In this document: positions 8,519 through 18,234 of the stretch, one piece after another
Numbering within the stretch: position 1 is the first letter of the stretch
Layout of the letters: each line of letters starts with the position of its first letter
Assembly: GCF_001613165.1 (NCBI RefSeq)
Contig: NZ_BDBV01000052.1
Location: forward strand, 53,613-117,612
DNA from: Nocardia mexicana NBRC 108244
Lineage (GTDB): Bacteria; Actinomycetota; Actinomycetes; Mycobacteriales; Mycobacteriaceae
Length of the DNA: 64,000 nucleotides
Direction of reading: 5' to 3'
Program-made: the position numbers and the translations under genes
Notes under the pieces: generated by a model
Seen by the model: only the letters and a program-made list of their open reading frames with translations
Database searches by the model: none
What the model was told of the DNA's origin: nothing

Positions 8519-9463
8519 ATGCCGGAAACCATGACAGCGGAACAGATCTCCGCGGCCGGGGAACGGATCAGGGACAAGGGGGAGTGCGCACCGCGCGTGG
8601 CGCGCGATCCGGTCAACCAGCCCATGATCAACAACTGGGTCGAGGCCATCGGCGACGCCAACCCGATCTACGTCGACGAGCAGGCCGCCCGGGACGCCGG
8701 GCATCCGGGCATCGTCGCCCCGCCCGCAATGGCGCAGGTGTGGTCGATGCCGGGGCTGCACGGGGCGCGCCCGGCCGACGACCCGATGAACGCGGTCAAC
8801 GACCTGCTCGACGCCGCGGGCTACACGTCGGTGGTGGCGACCAACTGCGAGCAGACCTATCACCGGTATCTGGAGCTGGGTGAGCGGGTCGAGGCACGCA
8901 CCCGGCTGCAGGATCTGGTGGGGCCCAAGCGAACCGGACTCGGCGAGGGCTGGTTCGCGACCTACATCCTGACCTGGTATGTGGGCGACGAGGCGGTCAC
9001 CGAGATGTCGTTCCGGATGCTGAAGTTCGCGCCCGGTACGGCGAAACCGGCTGCCGCGCAGGAGGATCTGAGCAAGCGGGCCCGTCCGACCGTCTCGAAG
9101 GACACCGAATTCTTCTGGGAGGGAACGAAGGCCGGGGAGCTGCGCATTCAGCGACTGCCCGACGGTACGCTGCGGCACCCGCCGGTGCCCGCGCTGTGGG
9201 AGGACAAGACCAAGCCGACCGACTACGTGGTGGCCTCCGGTCGTGGCACGGTGTTCAGCTACGTCGTGCACCACGCGCCGAAGGTGCCCGGACGGCAGGT
9301 GCCCTACGTGGTGGCGCTGGTCGAGTTGGAGGAGGGCGTGCGGGTGCTCGGCGAGCTGCGCGGCGTCGAACCCGATGCAGTGCGCATTGGGCAGTCGGTC
9401 GAGGTGGCCTTCGAGAAGCTCGACGACGACAACACGCTGCCGTACTGGAAGGTGAGCGAATGA
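8519..9463 (+). CDS. chsH2: ChsH2, MaoC hydratase fused to DUF35
   Basis: The 314-residue protein combines an N-terminal MaoC-like domain (about 1-180, with NNWVEAIGDANPIYVDE and HPGIVAPPAM) and a C-terminal DUF35 OB-fold domain (about 190-314). Known ChsH2 pairs with ChsH1 to hydrate the steroid enoyl-CoA, and its DUF35 domain recruits Ltp2 so that hydration and retro-aldol cleavage are linked. The cysteines of a DUF35 zinc ribbon are not seen. The ATG at 8519 has GGAG 7 bases upstream. The stop overlaps chsH1 in an ATGA junction. Confidence 0.9.
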   Translation: MPETMTAEQISAAGERIRDKGECAPRVARDPVNQPMINNWVEAIGDANPIYVDEQAARDAGHPGIVAPPAMAQVWSMPGLHGARPADDPMNAVNDLLDAAGYTSVVATNCEQTYHRYLELGERVEARTRLQDLVGPKRTGLGEGWFATYILTWYVGDEAVTEMSFRMLKFAPGTAKPAAAQEDLSKRARPTVSKDTEFFWEGTKAGELRIQRLPDGTLRHPPVPALWEDKTKPTDYVVASGRGTVFSYVVHHAPKVPGRQVPYVVALVELEEGVRVLGELRGVEPDAVRIGQSVEVAFEKLDDDNTLPYWKVSE

Positions 9464-9876
9464 CAGCCACGTTGGAACCCGGTGCGGTGCAGGTCGGTAC
9501 GACGCTGCCCGAGCTGGTCATCCACGCCGATCCGACGTTCGTGGTCAGCACCGCGCTGGCCACCCGGGACTTCCAGGACGTGCACCACGACCGGGACAAG
9601 GCCGTCGAGCGCGGCTCGAAGGACATCTTCGTCAACATCCTCACCGACACCGGGCTGGTGCAGCGGTTCGTCACCGACTGGGCCGGGCCGGGCGCGCGCG
9701 TGAAGTCGCTGAAGCTGCGGCTGGGGGTGCCGCTGTACGCGGGCGACACCCTGACGTTGAGCGGCACCGTGACCGCGGTCGAGGGCGGCGAGATCCATAT
9801 CGACGTGGTCGGCCGCGACAGCCTCGGCGATCACATCACGGCGAAAGCCGTTATCGCACTGCAGGAGACGGCGTGA
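9460..9876 (+). CDS. chsH1: ChsH1, MaoC-like enoyl-CoA hydratase subunit
   Basis: The 138-residue single hot-dog protein carries the MaoC catalytic pattern in TRDFQDVHHDRD (residues 35-46), an aspartate followed by histidine a few positions later. In the known ChsH1-ChsH2 complex this subunit supplies the active site that adds water to the 17(20)-ene of the side-chain CoA. It starts with ATG at 9460 inside the chsH2 stop and ends in a GTGA overlap with ltp2, which fits a stoichiometric complex. Confidence 0.9.
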   Translation: MTATLEPGAVQVGTTLPELVIHADPTFVVSTALATRDFQDVHHDRDKAVERGSKDIFVNILTDTGLVQRFVTDWAGPGARVKSLKLRLGVPLYAGDTLTLSGTVTAVEGGEIHIDVVGRDSLGDHITAKAVIALQETA

Positions 9877-11048
9877 GTAGTTCATTGAGCGGTAAGTCCG
9901 CCATCGTCGGCATCGGCGCCACCGACTTCTCCAAGGATTCCGGGCGCAGCGAACTGCGGCTGGCCGCCGAGGCGGTCACGGCCGCGCTGCACGATGCGGG
10001 TCTGAAGCCCGCGGATGTGGACGGCCTGACGACCTTCACGATGGACACCAACACCCAGGCCGCCGTGGCCCGGGCGGCCGGTATCCCGAATCTGAAGTTC
10101 TTCAGCAACATTCCGTTCGGCGGCGGGGCTGCGTGCGCGACCGTGCAGCAGGCGGCGATGGCGGTCGCGACCGGCGTCGCCGATGTGGTGGTCGCCTACC
10201 GTGCGTTCAACGAGCGCTCGGGGCACCGATTCGGCCAGTTCGCAACGCATTTGGCGACCGCGGCCACCTCCTCCGGCGTCGATGCGGCGTGGGCGTACCC
10301 GCAGGGGCTGGGGACACCGGCGGCCCAGGTCGCCATGGTCGCTCGGCGGTACATGCACGTATACGGCGCCACCAATGCGGATTTCGGGCGGATCGCGGTC
10401 GCCGATCGCAAGCATGCGGCGGTGAACCCGGCGGCGCACTTCTACGGCAAGCCGATCACGCTGGAGGAGCATCAGGCTTCCCGCTGGATCGCCGAGCCGC
10501 TGCACCTGCTGGACTGCTGCCAGGAGACCGACGGCGGCGTGGCGATCGTGGTCACCAGTGTCGAACGGGCCCGGGATCTTCCGCAGAAGTCGGCCGTGAT
10601 CGTCGCTGCCGCACAGGGTTCCGGCGCGGACCAGTACGTCATGACCAGCTACTACCGCGACGCCATGACCGGGCTGCCGGAGATGGGACTGGTCGGCGAT
10701 CAGCTCTGGGGACAGAGCGGGCTGCGGCCCGAGGACATGCAGGCCGCCATTCTCTACGACCACTTCACCCCCTTCGTGCTGATGCAGTTGGAGGAACTCG
10801 GCTTCTGCGCCCGCGGCGAGGCCAAAGACTTCATCGCCGACGGCGCCATCGAACTGGGTGGCCGCCTCCCCCTCAACACCCACGGCGGCCAACTCGGCGA
10901 GGCCTACATCCACGGCATGAACGGCATAGCCGAGGGCGTCCGCCAAATCCGCGGTACTTCGGTAAACCAGGTAGAGGGCTTACGCAACATCGCGGTCACC
11001 GCCGGGACCGGTGTCCCGACATCCGGTCTTGTGCTGACCGCTGCCTGA
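9873..11048 (+). CDS. ltp2: Ltp2, thiolase-fold retro-aldolase of the side chain
   Basis: The 391-residue thiolase-superfamily protein matches Ltp2: it starts SGKSAIVGIGATDFSKDSG, contains NLKFFSNIPFGGGAACATV and ends with a thiolase-like GGQLGEAYIHGMNGI. Ltp2 with the DUF35 domain of ChsH2 splits 17-hydroxy side-chain CoA into a 17-keto steroid and propionyl-CoA, the last step of side-chain loss. The usual thiolase cysteine motif is absent, as expected for an aldolase. The start is GTG at 9873 overlapping the chsH1 stop. Its 3' end overlaps the convergent TetR gene by 69 bp. Confidence 0.9.
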   Translation: MSSSLSGKSAIVGIGATDFSKDSGRSELRLAAEAVTAALHDAGLKPADVDGLTTFTMDTNTQAAVARAAGIPNLKFFSNIPFGGGAACATVQQAAMAVATGVADVVVAYRAFNERSGHRFGQFATHLATAATSSGVDAAWAYPQGLGTPAAQVAMVARRYMHVYGATNADFGRIAVADRKHAAVNPAAHFYGKPITLEEHQASRWIAEPLHLLDCCQETDGGVAIVVTSVERARDLPQKSAVIVAAAQGSGADQYVMTSYYRDAMTGLPEMGLVGDQLWGQSGLRPEDMQAAILYDHFTPFVLMQLEELGFCARGEAKDFIADGAIELGGRLPLNTHGGQLGEAYIHGMNGIAEGVRQIRGTSVNQVEGLRNIAVTAGTGVPTSGLVLTAA

Positions 11049-11624
11049 CTCGAGCGGGGTTGTGCACGGTCGCGGGCTGCAGCGTAGATAGTGGCGCAGG
11101 GCCGTGCGCATCTCCGGTTGGATTGCACCGGAATCGAATTCGATGAGGGCGGCCTCGGCGACCAGCCGAATCCACAGTCGCGCCCCCTCGAGCGGATGCG
11201 GCCAGCCCATCGCGGCGAAATCGGGCTCGGCCCGGCGCGCGAGGGATTCATTGCGGGCGTGGATCTCCTCCAGCACCGCCGCCTCCGCGCGTGCCTCCAG
11301 CAGCACCGCGCGCACACCAGGCTGCTCCAGGAAAGCATCCAGATAGTCGATCGCGCTGTACCACAGGCGATCACAGCCCGGCGGCCGGTTGTCGAGATCG
11401 TTCAGTAGCGGTGCGAGCATGCGGTCGTGGAAGGTGCGGTGCAGTGCCCGCAGGTATCCGGACCGGTCGCCGAAGTGATGGAAGAAACTACCCTTGGCGA
11501 CCCCCGCCTCGGTGACGATGCGGTTGACGCTCATCTGTGCCAACCCCATATGCCCGGCCAACCGCAGGCCCGCATCGAGCAATTCGGTGCGGGTCCGGTC
11601 GGCACCGTCCTGCCGGGTCGTCAC
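10980..11624 (-). CDS. TetR-family regulator, partner of alpha/beta hydrolase
   Basis: The 214-residue protein has an N-terminal TetR helix-turn-helix (QMSVNRIVTEAGVAKGSFFHHFGDRSGYL) and a variable ligand-binding half. It is downstream of the alpha/beta hydrolase gene with a 4-bp overlap, so one transcript probably makes both. The operator palindrome at 12444-12455, upstream of that operon, is its likely target. The last 20 or so codons run into ltp2 on the other strand and end in low-complexity sequence, so the C-terminus may be an extension with no role. Ligand unknown. Confidence 0.82.
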   Translation of the reverse strand: MTTRQDGADRTRTELLDAGLRLAGHMGLAQMSVNRIVTEAGVAKGSFFHHFGDRSGYLRALHRTFHDRMLAPLLNDLDNRPPGCDRLWYSAIDYLDAFLEQPGVRAVLLEARAEAAVLEEIHARNESLARRAEPDFAAMGWPHPLEGARLWIRLVAEAALIEFDSGAIQPEMRTALRHYLRCSPRPCTTPLESGSGQHKTGCRDTGPGGDRDVA

Positions 11625-12424
11625 CCCTTCACCGAGGAATCGGCCCGGTTCAGGAAATCCGTGACATGCGACAGGAATCCGTCAGGGTCCGACGAGAAGA
11701 CCACGTGCCCGGTTTCGAGCGTGACCAACTGCGCGGCGGGCAGAGCGGTCTGCACCGACCGGGCCTCGCGCGGCGGCAGCACGATATCGAGCATGCCCCA
11801 CACCAGCAGTGTCGGTGCGACGATACGGGCGCCGCGCAGGTCGTAGTCGGGGTCGGCGAAGCTGCGCCACAGGGCGGCGATCAGCCCCGCACCGTCCGAA
11901 GTGCGTGCTCGCGCAACGGCTTTCGTCTGTACTACGTGGTCGTTCTCGCTCTGCGCCCGCATGTATCGGGGTATCAGCCGCGGGAAGATGGTCCGGGCGA
12001 GAGCGGGCGTGCCCAGGATTCGGGTCCCGGCCCGGACGAGCGCGCCGCGCCCGGTGTAGCCGCCGGTGTTGACCAGCACCAGGCGCGAGACCAACTCGGG
12101 GCGGGTGGCCGCCAACCGGGCCGCGGCGTATCCCCCCACGGAGTTGCCGATCAGTGTGATCGTGTCGAGCCCGAGCGCATCAACCAGATCATCCAGCACG
12201 TCCGCGAAAAGCATTGCGGAAGCGACTATCTCCGGTGGTAGCGGATCGGATTCGCCGTGCCCCGGCCAATCCACGGCGAGCACCCGGAACCGATCGGCGA
12301 GGTGATCGACGATCGGGTCGAAGTCGTGATGGTCGTGTCCGGTGGCGTGCAGCAGGACGATCGGCGGTCCGTCGCCGCGCTCGGCGACATGGATTCGGCC
12401 GGCGCGGCTGGCGACGAGCGGCAT
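11621..12424 (-). CDS. Alpha/beta hydrolase, substrate unknown
   Basis: The 267-residue alpha/beta-fold hydrolase has the oxyanion segment VLLHATGHDHHDFD, a nucleophile elbow GNSVGG (serine near residue 94) and a late histidine in LETGHVVFSS. No signal peptide is seen. It resembles esterases and C-C hydrolases but lacks features that would name a substrate. It forms a two-gene operon with the downstream TetR gene and sits behind its own operator, so it probably handles the compound sensed by that regulator. It is not one of the known steroid enzymes. Confidence 0.8.
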   Translation of the reverse strand: MPLVASRAGRIHVAERGDGPPIVLLHATGHDHHDFDPIVDHLADRFRVLAVDWPGHGESDPLPPEIVASAMLFADVLDDLVDALGLDTITLIGNSVGGYAAARLAATRPELVSRLVLVNTGGYTGRGALVRAGTRILGTPALARTIFPRLIPRYMRAQSENDHVVQTKAVARARTSDGAGLIAALWRSFADPDYDLRGARIVAPTLLVWGMLDIVLPPREARSVQTALPAAQLVTLETGHVVFSSDPDGFLSHVTDFLNRADSSVKG

Positions 12425-12443
12425 GACATTTCCTTAATAGGTT

Positions 12444-12455
12444 GACCGTACGGTC
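12444..12455. promoter_or_regulatory. TetR-type operator palindrome
   Basis: GACCGTACGGTC is a perfect 12-bp palindrome of a form common to TetR operators. It lies 19 bp upstream of the alpha/beta hydrolase start, where a repressor would block the promoter of the hydrolase-TetR operon. Confidence 0.7.
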
Positions 12456-12584
12456 GATGAAACTCTACCGTCGTCACCGTCCCCCGGCAAGCACGCGTCC
12501 TGGGCAGACCAGCGGGATGCACCGATCGTGAACCCCGATCACCGGTTTCGGCGATTGATCGTGGTGTCCGGGATTGACGCGGGC

Positions 12585-13175
12585 CTACTCGCGGAGGTGT
12601 CTCCGCAATACTCCTGCCAATTGCTGTCGGCTGCGTGCCGAGCCAGCGGGCAACTCAGCTCTTGCTCCGGCGAATCGGTCGAATACCAAGCCCTCGAGGA
12701 CTGCGATGAAATCGGCTGCGGCGGTGGTTGGGTCGGGTGTGTCCAGGTTTCGGAACAGGGTGGTGGCGTGTTCGTGGGAGAACAGGCACGTGGTCAGGCG
12801 TTGGTGGAGTTCCGGGTCGCCTAGCTGGTCGATGATCAGGGCGTGCCGCACGATCAGGTGATTGCGTCGGTGCGCCAGTAGTCGGTCCAGCCACTGTGCG
12901 ATGCCGCGGGCGATCTCGTCCGGCTCGGCTGTGGATGGTTGGGGACTGTCGAGCCGGGCATCTTCGAAGTCGGTGCGGGAGCGGGTGGCGATTCGGTCGA
13001 CGATGGCCTCGATGAGCGCGCGCTTGGTGCGGAAGTAGTACGAGACCGAGCCTGCGGGTAGTTCCAGCGCCGTGTCCAAGGCGCGGTGGGTCAGGGCGCG
13101 AAGCCCCTGGGTGGCAATGAGATCGATGGCGGCGTCGATGATCCTGGTGCGCCGGTCGGTTGTGGACATCGTCAC
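12585..13175 (-). CDS. TetR-family regulator divergent from zapE
   Basis: The 196-residue regulator has a TetR DNA-binding domain (GLRALTHRALDTALELPAGSVSYYFRTKRALI) in which the recognition helix matches the group that uses SVSYYF. GTG at 13175 or ATG at 13169 can start it; the difference is two residues. Two inverted repeats fill the 75-bp promoter region shared with the rightward ATPase gene, so it should regulate itself and that gene. The effector is unknown. Confidence 0.85.
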   Translation of the reverse strand: MTMSTTDRRTRIIDAAIDLIATQGLRALTHRALDTALELPAGSVSYYFRTKRALIEAIVDRIATRSRTDFEDARLDSPQPSTAEPDEIARGIAQWLDRLLAHRRNHLIVRHALIIDQLGDPELHQRLTTCLFSHEHATTLFRNLDTPDPTTAAADFIAVLEGLVFDRFAGARAELPAGSARSRQQLAGVLRRHLRE

Positions 13176-13202
13176 CTTTCCTCGCGGTCTGACTCACGAT
13201 CC

Positions 13203-13237
13203 TCTACAAGTGTAGATGAACCTCTACAGGCGTAGAG
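13203..13237. promoter_or_regulatory. Two tandem TetR operators
   Basis: TCTACAAGTGTAGA (13203-13216) and CTCTACAGGCGTAGAG (13222-13237) are two inverted repeats sharing the half-site CTCTACA/TGTAGAG, with centres 20 bp apart, about two helical turns. They lie between the TetR start and the zapE start, which suggests cooperative binding by two dimers on one face. Confidence 0.8.
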
Positions 13238-13250
13238 AAGGGAGTGGGTC

Positions 13251-14189
13251 ATGGACGAGTTGATGCTGGATGGTGAACAGCGGGCCGCCGCGGGGCGGTT
13301 GTCGGTCGTGGCCGGGCGGATCGGGCGACGCTGGCGCCGCCCACGGGGGATCTACCTGCACGGTCGGCCGGGGCGGGGCAAGACGATGCTGATGGATCGG
13401 TTCTTCGCCGAGGTGGGCTCGGAGCGCAAGCGCCGCTATCACTTCCACGGATTCTTCGCCCGGCTGCACGCCGCCGTGGCCGAATTCGGATCGATCGACC
13501 GGGCCGTCGACTCCGTGCTCGGCACCGCCGAACTGGTCTGCTTCGACGAATTCCACGTGCACGACATCGGCGATGCCATGCTCCTGGCTCGCCTGCTGGA
13601 CCGGCTGTTCGCCCGGCGGGTGGTGCTGGTGGTGACCTCGAACTACCCGCCGGAGGGACTGCTGCCGAATCCACTGATGCACCAACGGTTTCAGCCGACG
13701 ATCGAGTTGTTGCGGGCTCACCTGGACGTGGTGGCCGTGGATGGACCGCAGGACTACCGCGCGCTCGGTGGTCGGTGGGCGGACTTCGCTTCGGGCCGCT
13801 ATCTCGAGGAGGTCGCGCGCTTCGAGGGCGGCACCGAGATTGCGATCGCCCATCGAAGCCTGCACGTTCGCAGCGAAATCGACGGCATAGTAGTGGATTT
13901 CGACGAGTTGTGTGGAAACCCGTTGTCCGCGAAGGACTTTCTGGAACTCGCGGAACGTTATCGGGCATGGACGATATGCGGGGTACCGGCCCTGCGCACC
14001 GTCCCGATGGACTGGGCAACCCGCTTCGTGAATCTGGTCGACATCCTCTACGACGCCGACCAGGCCCTGACCATCTACGCCACGACCTCGCTTCCCGGCC
14101 TCGTCCGCGACGTCCCCCACATCCCCGACCTCGCCCGCACCGCCAGCCGCCTGAGCGAACTCCCTACCGGCAGACCAGCGCTGGCATAA
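13251..14189 (+). CDS. zapE: ZapE/AFG1-family P-loop ATPase
   Basis: The 312-residue ATPase has a Walker A motif GRPGRGKT, a Walker B-like VCFDEFHVHDIGDAM and a sensor VVTSNYPPEGL, the pattern of the AFG1/ZapE family. In E. coli ZapE acts at the division ring and in mitochondria AFG1 helps turn over inner-membrane proteins; which role applies here cannot be seen. The C-terminal half has the family block FDELCGNPLSAKDFLELAERY. The ATG at 13251 follows GGGAG. Control by a dedicated two-operator TetR repressor is unusual for this family, which is generally housekeeping. Confidence 0.85.
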   Translation: MDELMLDGEQRAAAGRLSVVAGRIGRRWRRPRGIYLHGRPGRGKTMLMDRFFAEVGSERKRRYHFHGFFARLHAAVAEFGSIDRAVDSVLGTAELVCFDEFHVHDIGDAMLLARLLDRLFARRVVLVVTSNYPPEGLLPNPLMHQRFQPTIELLRAHLDVVAVDGPQDYRALGGRWADFASGRYLEEVARFEGGTEIAIAHRSLHVRSEIDGIVVDFDELCGNPLSAKDFLELAERYRAWTICGVPALRTVPMDWATRFVNLVDILYDADQALTIYATTSLPGLVRDVPHIPDLARTASRLSELPTGRPALA

Positions 14190-14515
14190 GACCTCGGTAA
14201 TTCCGGCATGCTCGCTTGCAAGATGGCGTTTGCATCTCGGCGTTAGCTCACTGTGACGCAAGTAGGTTGCGTCGCAGCAGGATTGTGGATTCTCACAGTT
14301 TGCCTACGCGTCAACTATCCGCAAGTGGGGTAGACGGGAATCCGCTGGCCCCGGTGTCCCGATTTCCCTGCTGACGGACCGTCCGGCATGTAACGATGTG
14401 GCTGTTTTGTGCAGTACCGGAATTCTTGGGAGATGCTCGTGAGCGAGCTTGCGAGCGGATCGATGACACGGCGCGCGCCGCGCACGGCGACAGCGGGCGT
14501 CGGCGAGGTGGAGCC
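14190..14515. other. 326-bp gene-free region with inverted repeat
   Basis: No convincing full-size gene is seen. GACGCAA at 14255-14261 and TTGCGTC at 14267-14273 form a 7-bp inverted repeat with a 5-base spacer, a likely operator or promoter element for the rightward membrane operon. A GAGCGAGCTTGCGAGCGGAT segment follows at 14441-14460. A short frame that ends on the next gene's start codon is listed separately. Confidence 0.55.
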
Positions 14516-14519
14516 GTGA
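14433..14519 (+). CDS. Possible 28-residue leader ORF
   Basis: An ATG at 14433 opens a 28-codon frame (MLVSELASGS...GVGEVEP) whose TGA overlaps the GTG start of the next gene in a GTGA junction. That spacing would permit translational coupling. The upstream GGGA is too close for a good ribosome-binding site, and the peptide has no recognised features, so chance is a fair alternative. Confidence 0.25.
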   Translation: MLVSELASGSMTRRAPRTATAGVGEVEP

Positions 14520-15472
14520 GCGGGGCCGGAACGGCGATACCGCGCGCGATCGGGCTGATCGTGCTGCTGGTGCTGGCCGTTCTCGCACTGCGCGGATTCG
14601 TCCCGGGTACCGGTGGGCCGCACGCGGTTTCGCCGCCCTCGGCGATCACGGTCGCACTTATGCCGGTGCTGGCGCTGGTTTCGATCGTGATCCTGCTGGC
14701 CGGGGTGATCACCAGCCAGCACCGCCTGCCGCTGGCCATGCCCGACCACGATCGCGACGCCGACCGGCGGCCGGGACAGCTGCGGCGGCTGGGCCTGGCA
14801 CTGCTGGTGGCACTGGCGGTACTGGCCGTATTCGCGGCCCTGACCTGGGTGGTGTACCTGCTGGCGGGCGGGACCGGCGACGAGGTGCAGCAGCCGCCGA
14901 CGGCACGCCCGACGCCCACGCCGCCGACGCAGACGCCGCCCCCGACACCGCAGCCGTTCTCCGGGACACCGGAACTCAGCGGTCGCACCCTCGTGCTCGT
15001 CGGGATAGCTGCCGCCGCGCTGGTGGCGACGGCCATCGTCGGCCTGGTGGTGGTCGCGATCGGGACCCGCAGCCGCCCGGCGCCGCAGGCCGCCGCCCCC
15101 GAGCCGGTGCCCGCCGAGCAGCCGGTGTCGCTCGCGCAGGTGGCGGAGATGGGTCTGGCCGCGATGATCGCCTCGGGCCAGGACGCCCGCACCGCGATCA
15201 TCGCCTGCTACGGCGCCATGGAACGCGGCCTGGCCCAGGCGCGCGAGGTGGCGCCGCTGATCTCGGACACCCCGTCGGAGGTGCTGGCCCGCGCGTTCGA
15301 ACGCGGCGCACTGCACGACGCGTCCGCCCGCGAACTGGTGGCGCTGTTCGAGGAGGCGCGCTTCAGCCCGCACTCCATGCTGGAGTGGCAGCGGATGCGC
15401 GCCGAGCAACTGCTGCGCATCGTGCTGAACGACCTGCAGGGCGAAACCATTGTGAGCGAGGGGGTTTCATGA
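14516..15472 (+). CDS. Membrane protein with DUF4129-like C-terminus
   Basis: The 318-residue protein has four predicted membrane helices: two N-terminal (about residues 9-25 and 44-66), one near 92-112 and one after a Pro/Thr-rich loop near 158-180. A cytoplasmic tail follows, in which AIIACYGAMERGLAQAREV and DTPSEVLARAF match the DUF4129 pattern. Such proteins accompany MoxR ATPases and DUF58 proteins in actinobacteria, probably in assembly of envelope proteins. The GTG start at 14516 has GAGGTGGAG upstream. The stop overlaps the next gene. Confidence 0.8.
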   Translation: MSGAGTAIPRAIGLIVLLVLAVLALRGFVPGTGGPHAVSPPSAITVALMPVLALVSIVILLAGVITSQHRLPLAMPDHDRDADRRPGQLRRLGLALLVALAVLAVFAALTWVVYLLAGGTGDEVQQPPTARPTPTPPTQTPPPTPQPFSGTPELSGRTLVLVGIAAAALVATAIVGLVVVAIGTRSRPAPQAAAPEPVPAEQPVSLAQVAEMGLAAMIASGQDARTAIIACYGAMERGLAQAREVAPLISDTPSEVLARAFERGALHDASARELVALFEEARFSPHSMLEWQRMRAEQLLRIVLNDLQGETIVSEGVS

Positions 15473-15972
15473 CCCGCTCGGTGATAGTCGGCGGCGCCGT
15501 CGCGGTGATCGTGGTGCTCGAGTTGATCGCGCTCGGCAACCAGCGCGAACTGCTACCACTGCTGGTGGGGGTGCCGGTACTCGGGGCGCTGGGCCTGCTG
15601 GTGTGGTCGCTGGTCGAACGCTCCCGCGCCGAGGCCCCGACCGACCCGGCCGACGACGAGATCGACAACGGCCCCGCGGAGATGTTGCGGCACTGGCGGG
15701 CTCGCGCGCAGATGCTGGCCGAGCGCGCCGACGGTTCGCGCGCCGACTGGGACCGGCACCTGCGACCGCTGCTGGCCAAGGAATTCGAGTTGTCGAGCGG
15801 GCACCGGATCTCCAAGAACCGCCGTGCCACCGAATCCGCCGGAATCCTGCTCTTCGGACCCGAACTGTGGCGCTGGGTGGATCCGGCGAATTCGGCGCTG
15901 CGCGACCAGAACAGCCGCGCGCCGGGCCGCCCGGCCCTGGACGAGATTCTGCGCCGGCTGCAGTCGATGTGA
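15469..15972 (+). CDS. Small two-helix membrane protein in moxR operon
   Basis: The 167-residue protein has two N-terminal membrane helices (about 3-20 and 25-45) and a soluble tail. The tail contains AEMLRHWRARAQMLAER and SSGHRISKNRRATESAGILLFG, then ends in a helix. The ATG at 15469 overlaps the previous stop by 4 bp, and moxR follows by 10 bp, so it is an operon member. No named family is recognised. Similar small membrane proteins occur in this position in related actinobacterial operons. Confidence 0.75.
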   Translation: MTRSVIVGGAVAVIVVLELIALGNQRELLPLLVGVPVLGALGLLVWSLVERSRAEAPTDPADDEIDNGPAEMLRHWRARAQMLAERADGSRADWDRHLRPLLAKEFELSSGHRISKNRRATESAGILLFGPELWRWVDPANSALRDQNSRAPGRPALDEILRRLQSM

Positions 15973-15982
15973 AAAGGTAGAG

Positions 15983-16959
<977 letters not shown>

Positions 16960-16963
<4 letters not shown>

Positions 16964-18234
16964 GGCATCGAGATACCAGCTCGGTCGCCGAGTCCGAATT
17001 GCGTTGGCGACCGGCTCCTTTGGTGTTCATGCTGGCGGGTGCGGCGGCTCCGGTGCTGGTACTGGCGGTCATGCTGGGACGCTGGCAGCTGCTGGTGTTC
17101 GCGGCGCCCATGCTCGGGGTGCTGGCGACGGCGCCGTGGCAGGTGTCGCGCACCAGGATTCAGGTCGACGGCGCGGGCGTGCTGCGCTGCTTCGAATCCG
17201 AGGAGGTGGTGCTGAGCGTCGCCGCCTTCGTCGAGGACGGAAACGCGCTGCTGCGGTGTACGCCCCGACAGACGCACGGGCTCGAGGTCCGGGTGGAGGA
17301 GGCGGTGGATTCCGGACCGGCTCCGGCCGGTCTGCGGCTGGCGTTGTCGACCGGGCGCTGGGGCCGCTACCCGGTGACGACGCGGGTCACCGCGCTGAGC
17401 CCGGCGGGACTGGCGGTGGCCTCGGTGACGATGCCCGCGGGTGAGGTCTACGTGTATCCGATCGCCGATCCGCAGCGAATGCGGTTGCCGCGCACCGATC
17501 TTCCCGAGCGCATCGGCACCCATCTGACCCGGCGGCACGGTCCGGGCGTGGAGTACGCCGATATCCGCGCCTACGCGCCGGGCGATCAGCTGCGCACGGT
17601 GAACTGGCCGGTGAGCGCGCGCCGCGGCCGTCTCTACGTCACCGAGCGGCTCACCAACCGCGCCGCCGACGTCGTTGTGCTCGTGGATACTTCGCTGCAG
17701 GCGCCCGGCCCGGCGGCGGATTCGCTGGAGCTGTCGGTGCGCGGCGCGGCGCAGGTCGCGCAGTCGGCGCTGCAGGCCGGTGACCGGACCGCCGTGGTCT
17801 GCCTGGGCCAGGCCCCGCGCTGGCTGCGGCCCGATATCGGGCGGCGCCAGTTCTACCGCATCGTCGACACGGTGCTGTCGGTCGGCGACGAGCACATCGT
17901 CACCTCCGGCACGCTGGCGCCGCACGCGGCGGTGCCGCTCGGCGCGATCGTGGTGGCGTTCTCGACACTGCTGGACACGCAGTTCGCGCTGGCCCTGATC
18001 GATCTGCGCAAGCGCGGGCACGTGGTGGTGGTCGTGGACGTGCTGCGCGGAGCCCCGTTCTACGAGGGCCTCGACGCCACGATGGCGCGCATGTGGCAGC
18101 TGGAGCGGGCGTCGATGTATCGCGATATGGGCACGGTGGGCGTCGACATCGTGGCCTGGCCGGAGGACACCCGGCTGGATCAGGTGATGCGGCTGATTCC
18201 GGAGCATCGCCGGTTGGTGCGGGTGCGGCGATGA
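16960..18234 (+). CDS. DUF58 protein with two membrane helices
   Basis: The 424-residue protein has two N-terminal membrane helices (about 21-37 and 43-60), then a beta-rich segment, then the DUF58 signature at GPGVEYADIRAYAPGDQLRT (about residues 195-214) and NWPVSARRGRLYV. The C-terminal part has a VWA-like fold start VVVLVDTSLQ. DUF58 proteins are the usual partners of MoxR ATPases. It starts with ATG at 16960 inside the moxR stop and ends in an overlap with the next gene, so all five genes are tightly coupled. Confidence 0.9.

Noticed and set aside
14441..14460. GAGCGAGCTTGCGAGCGGAT as a family-1 or family-2 copy
   Set aside because: It lacks the core and arm sequences of both families and occurs once in the window.
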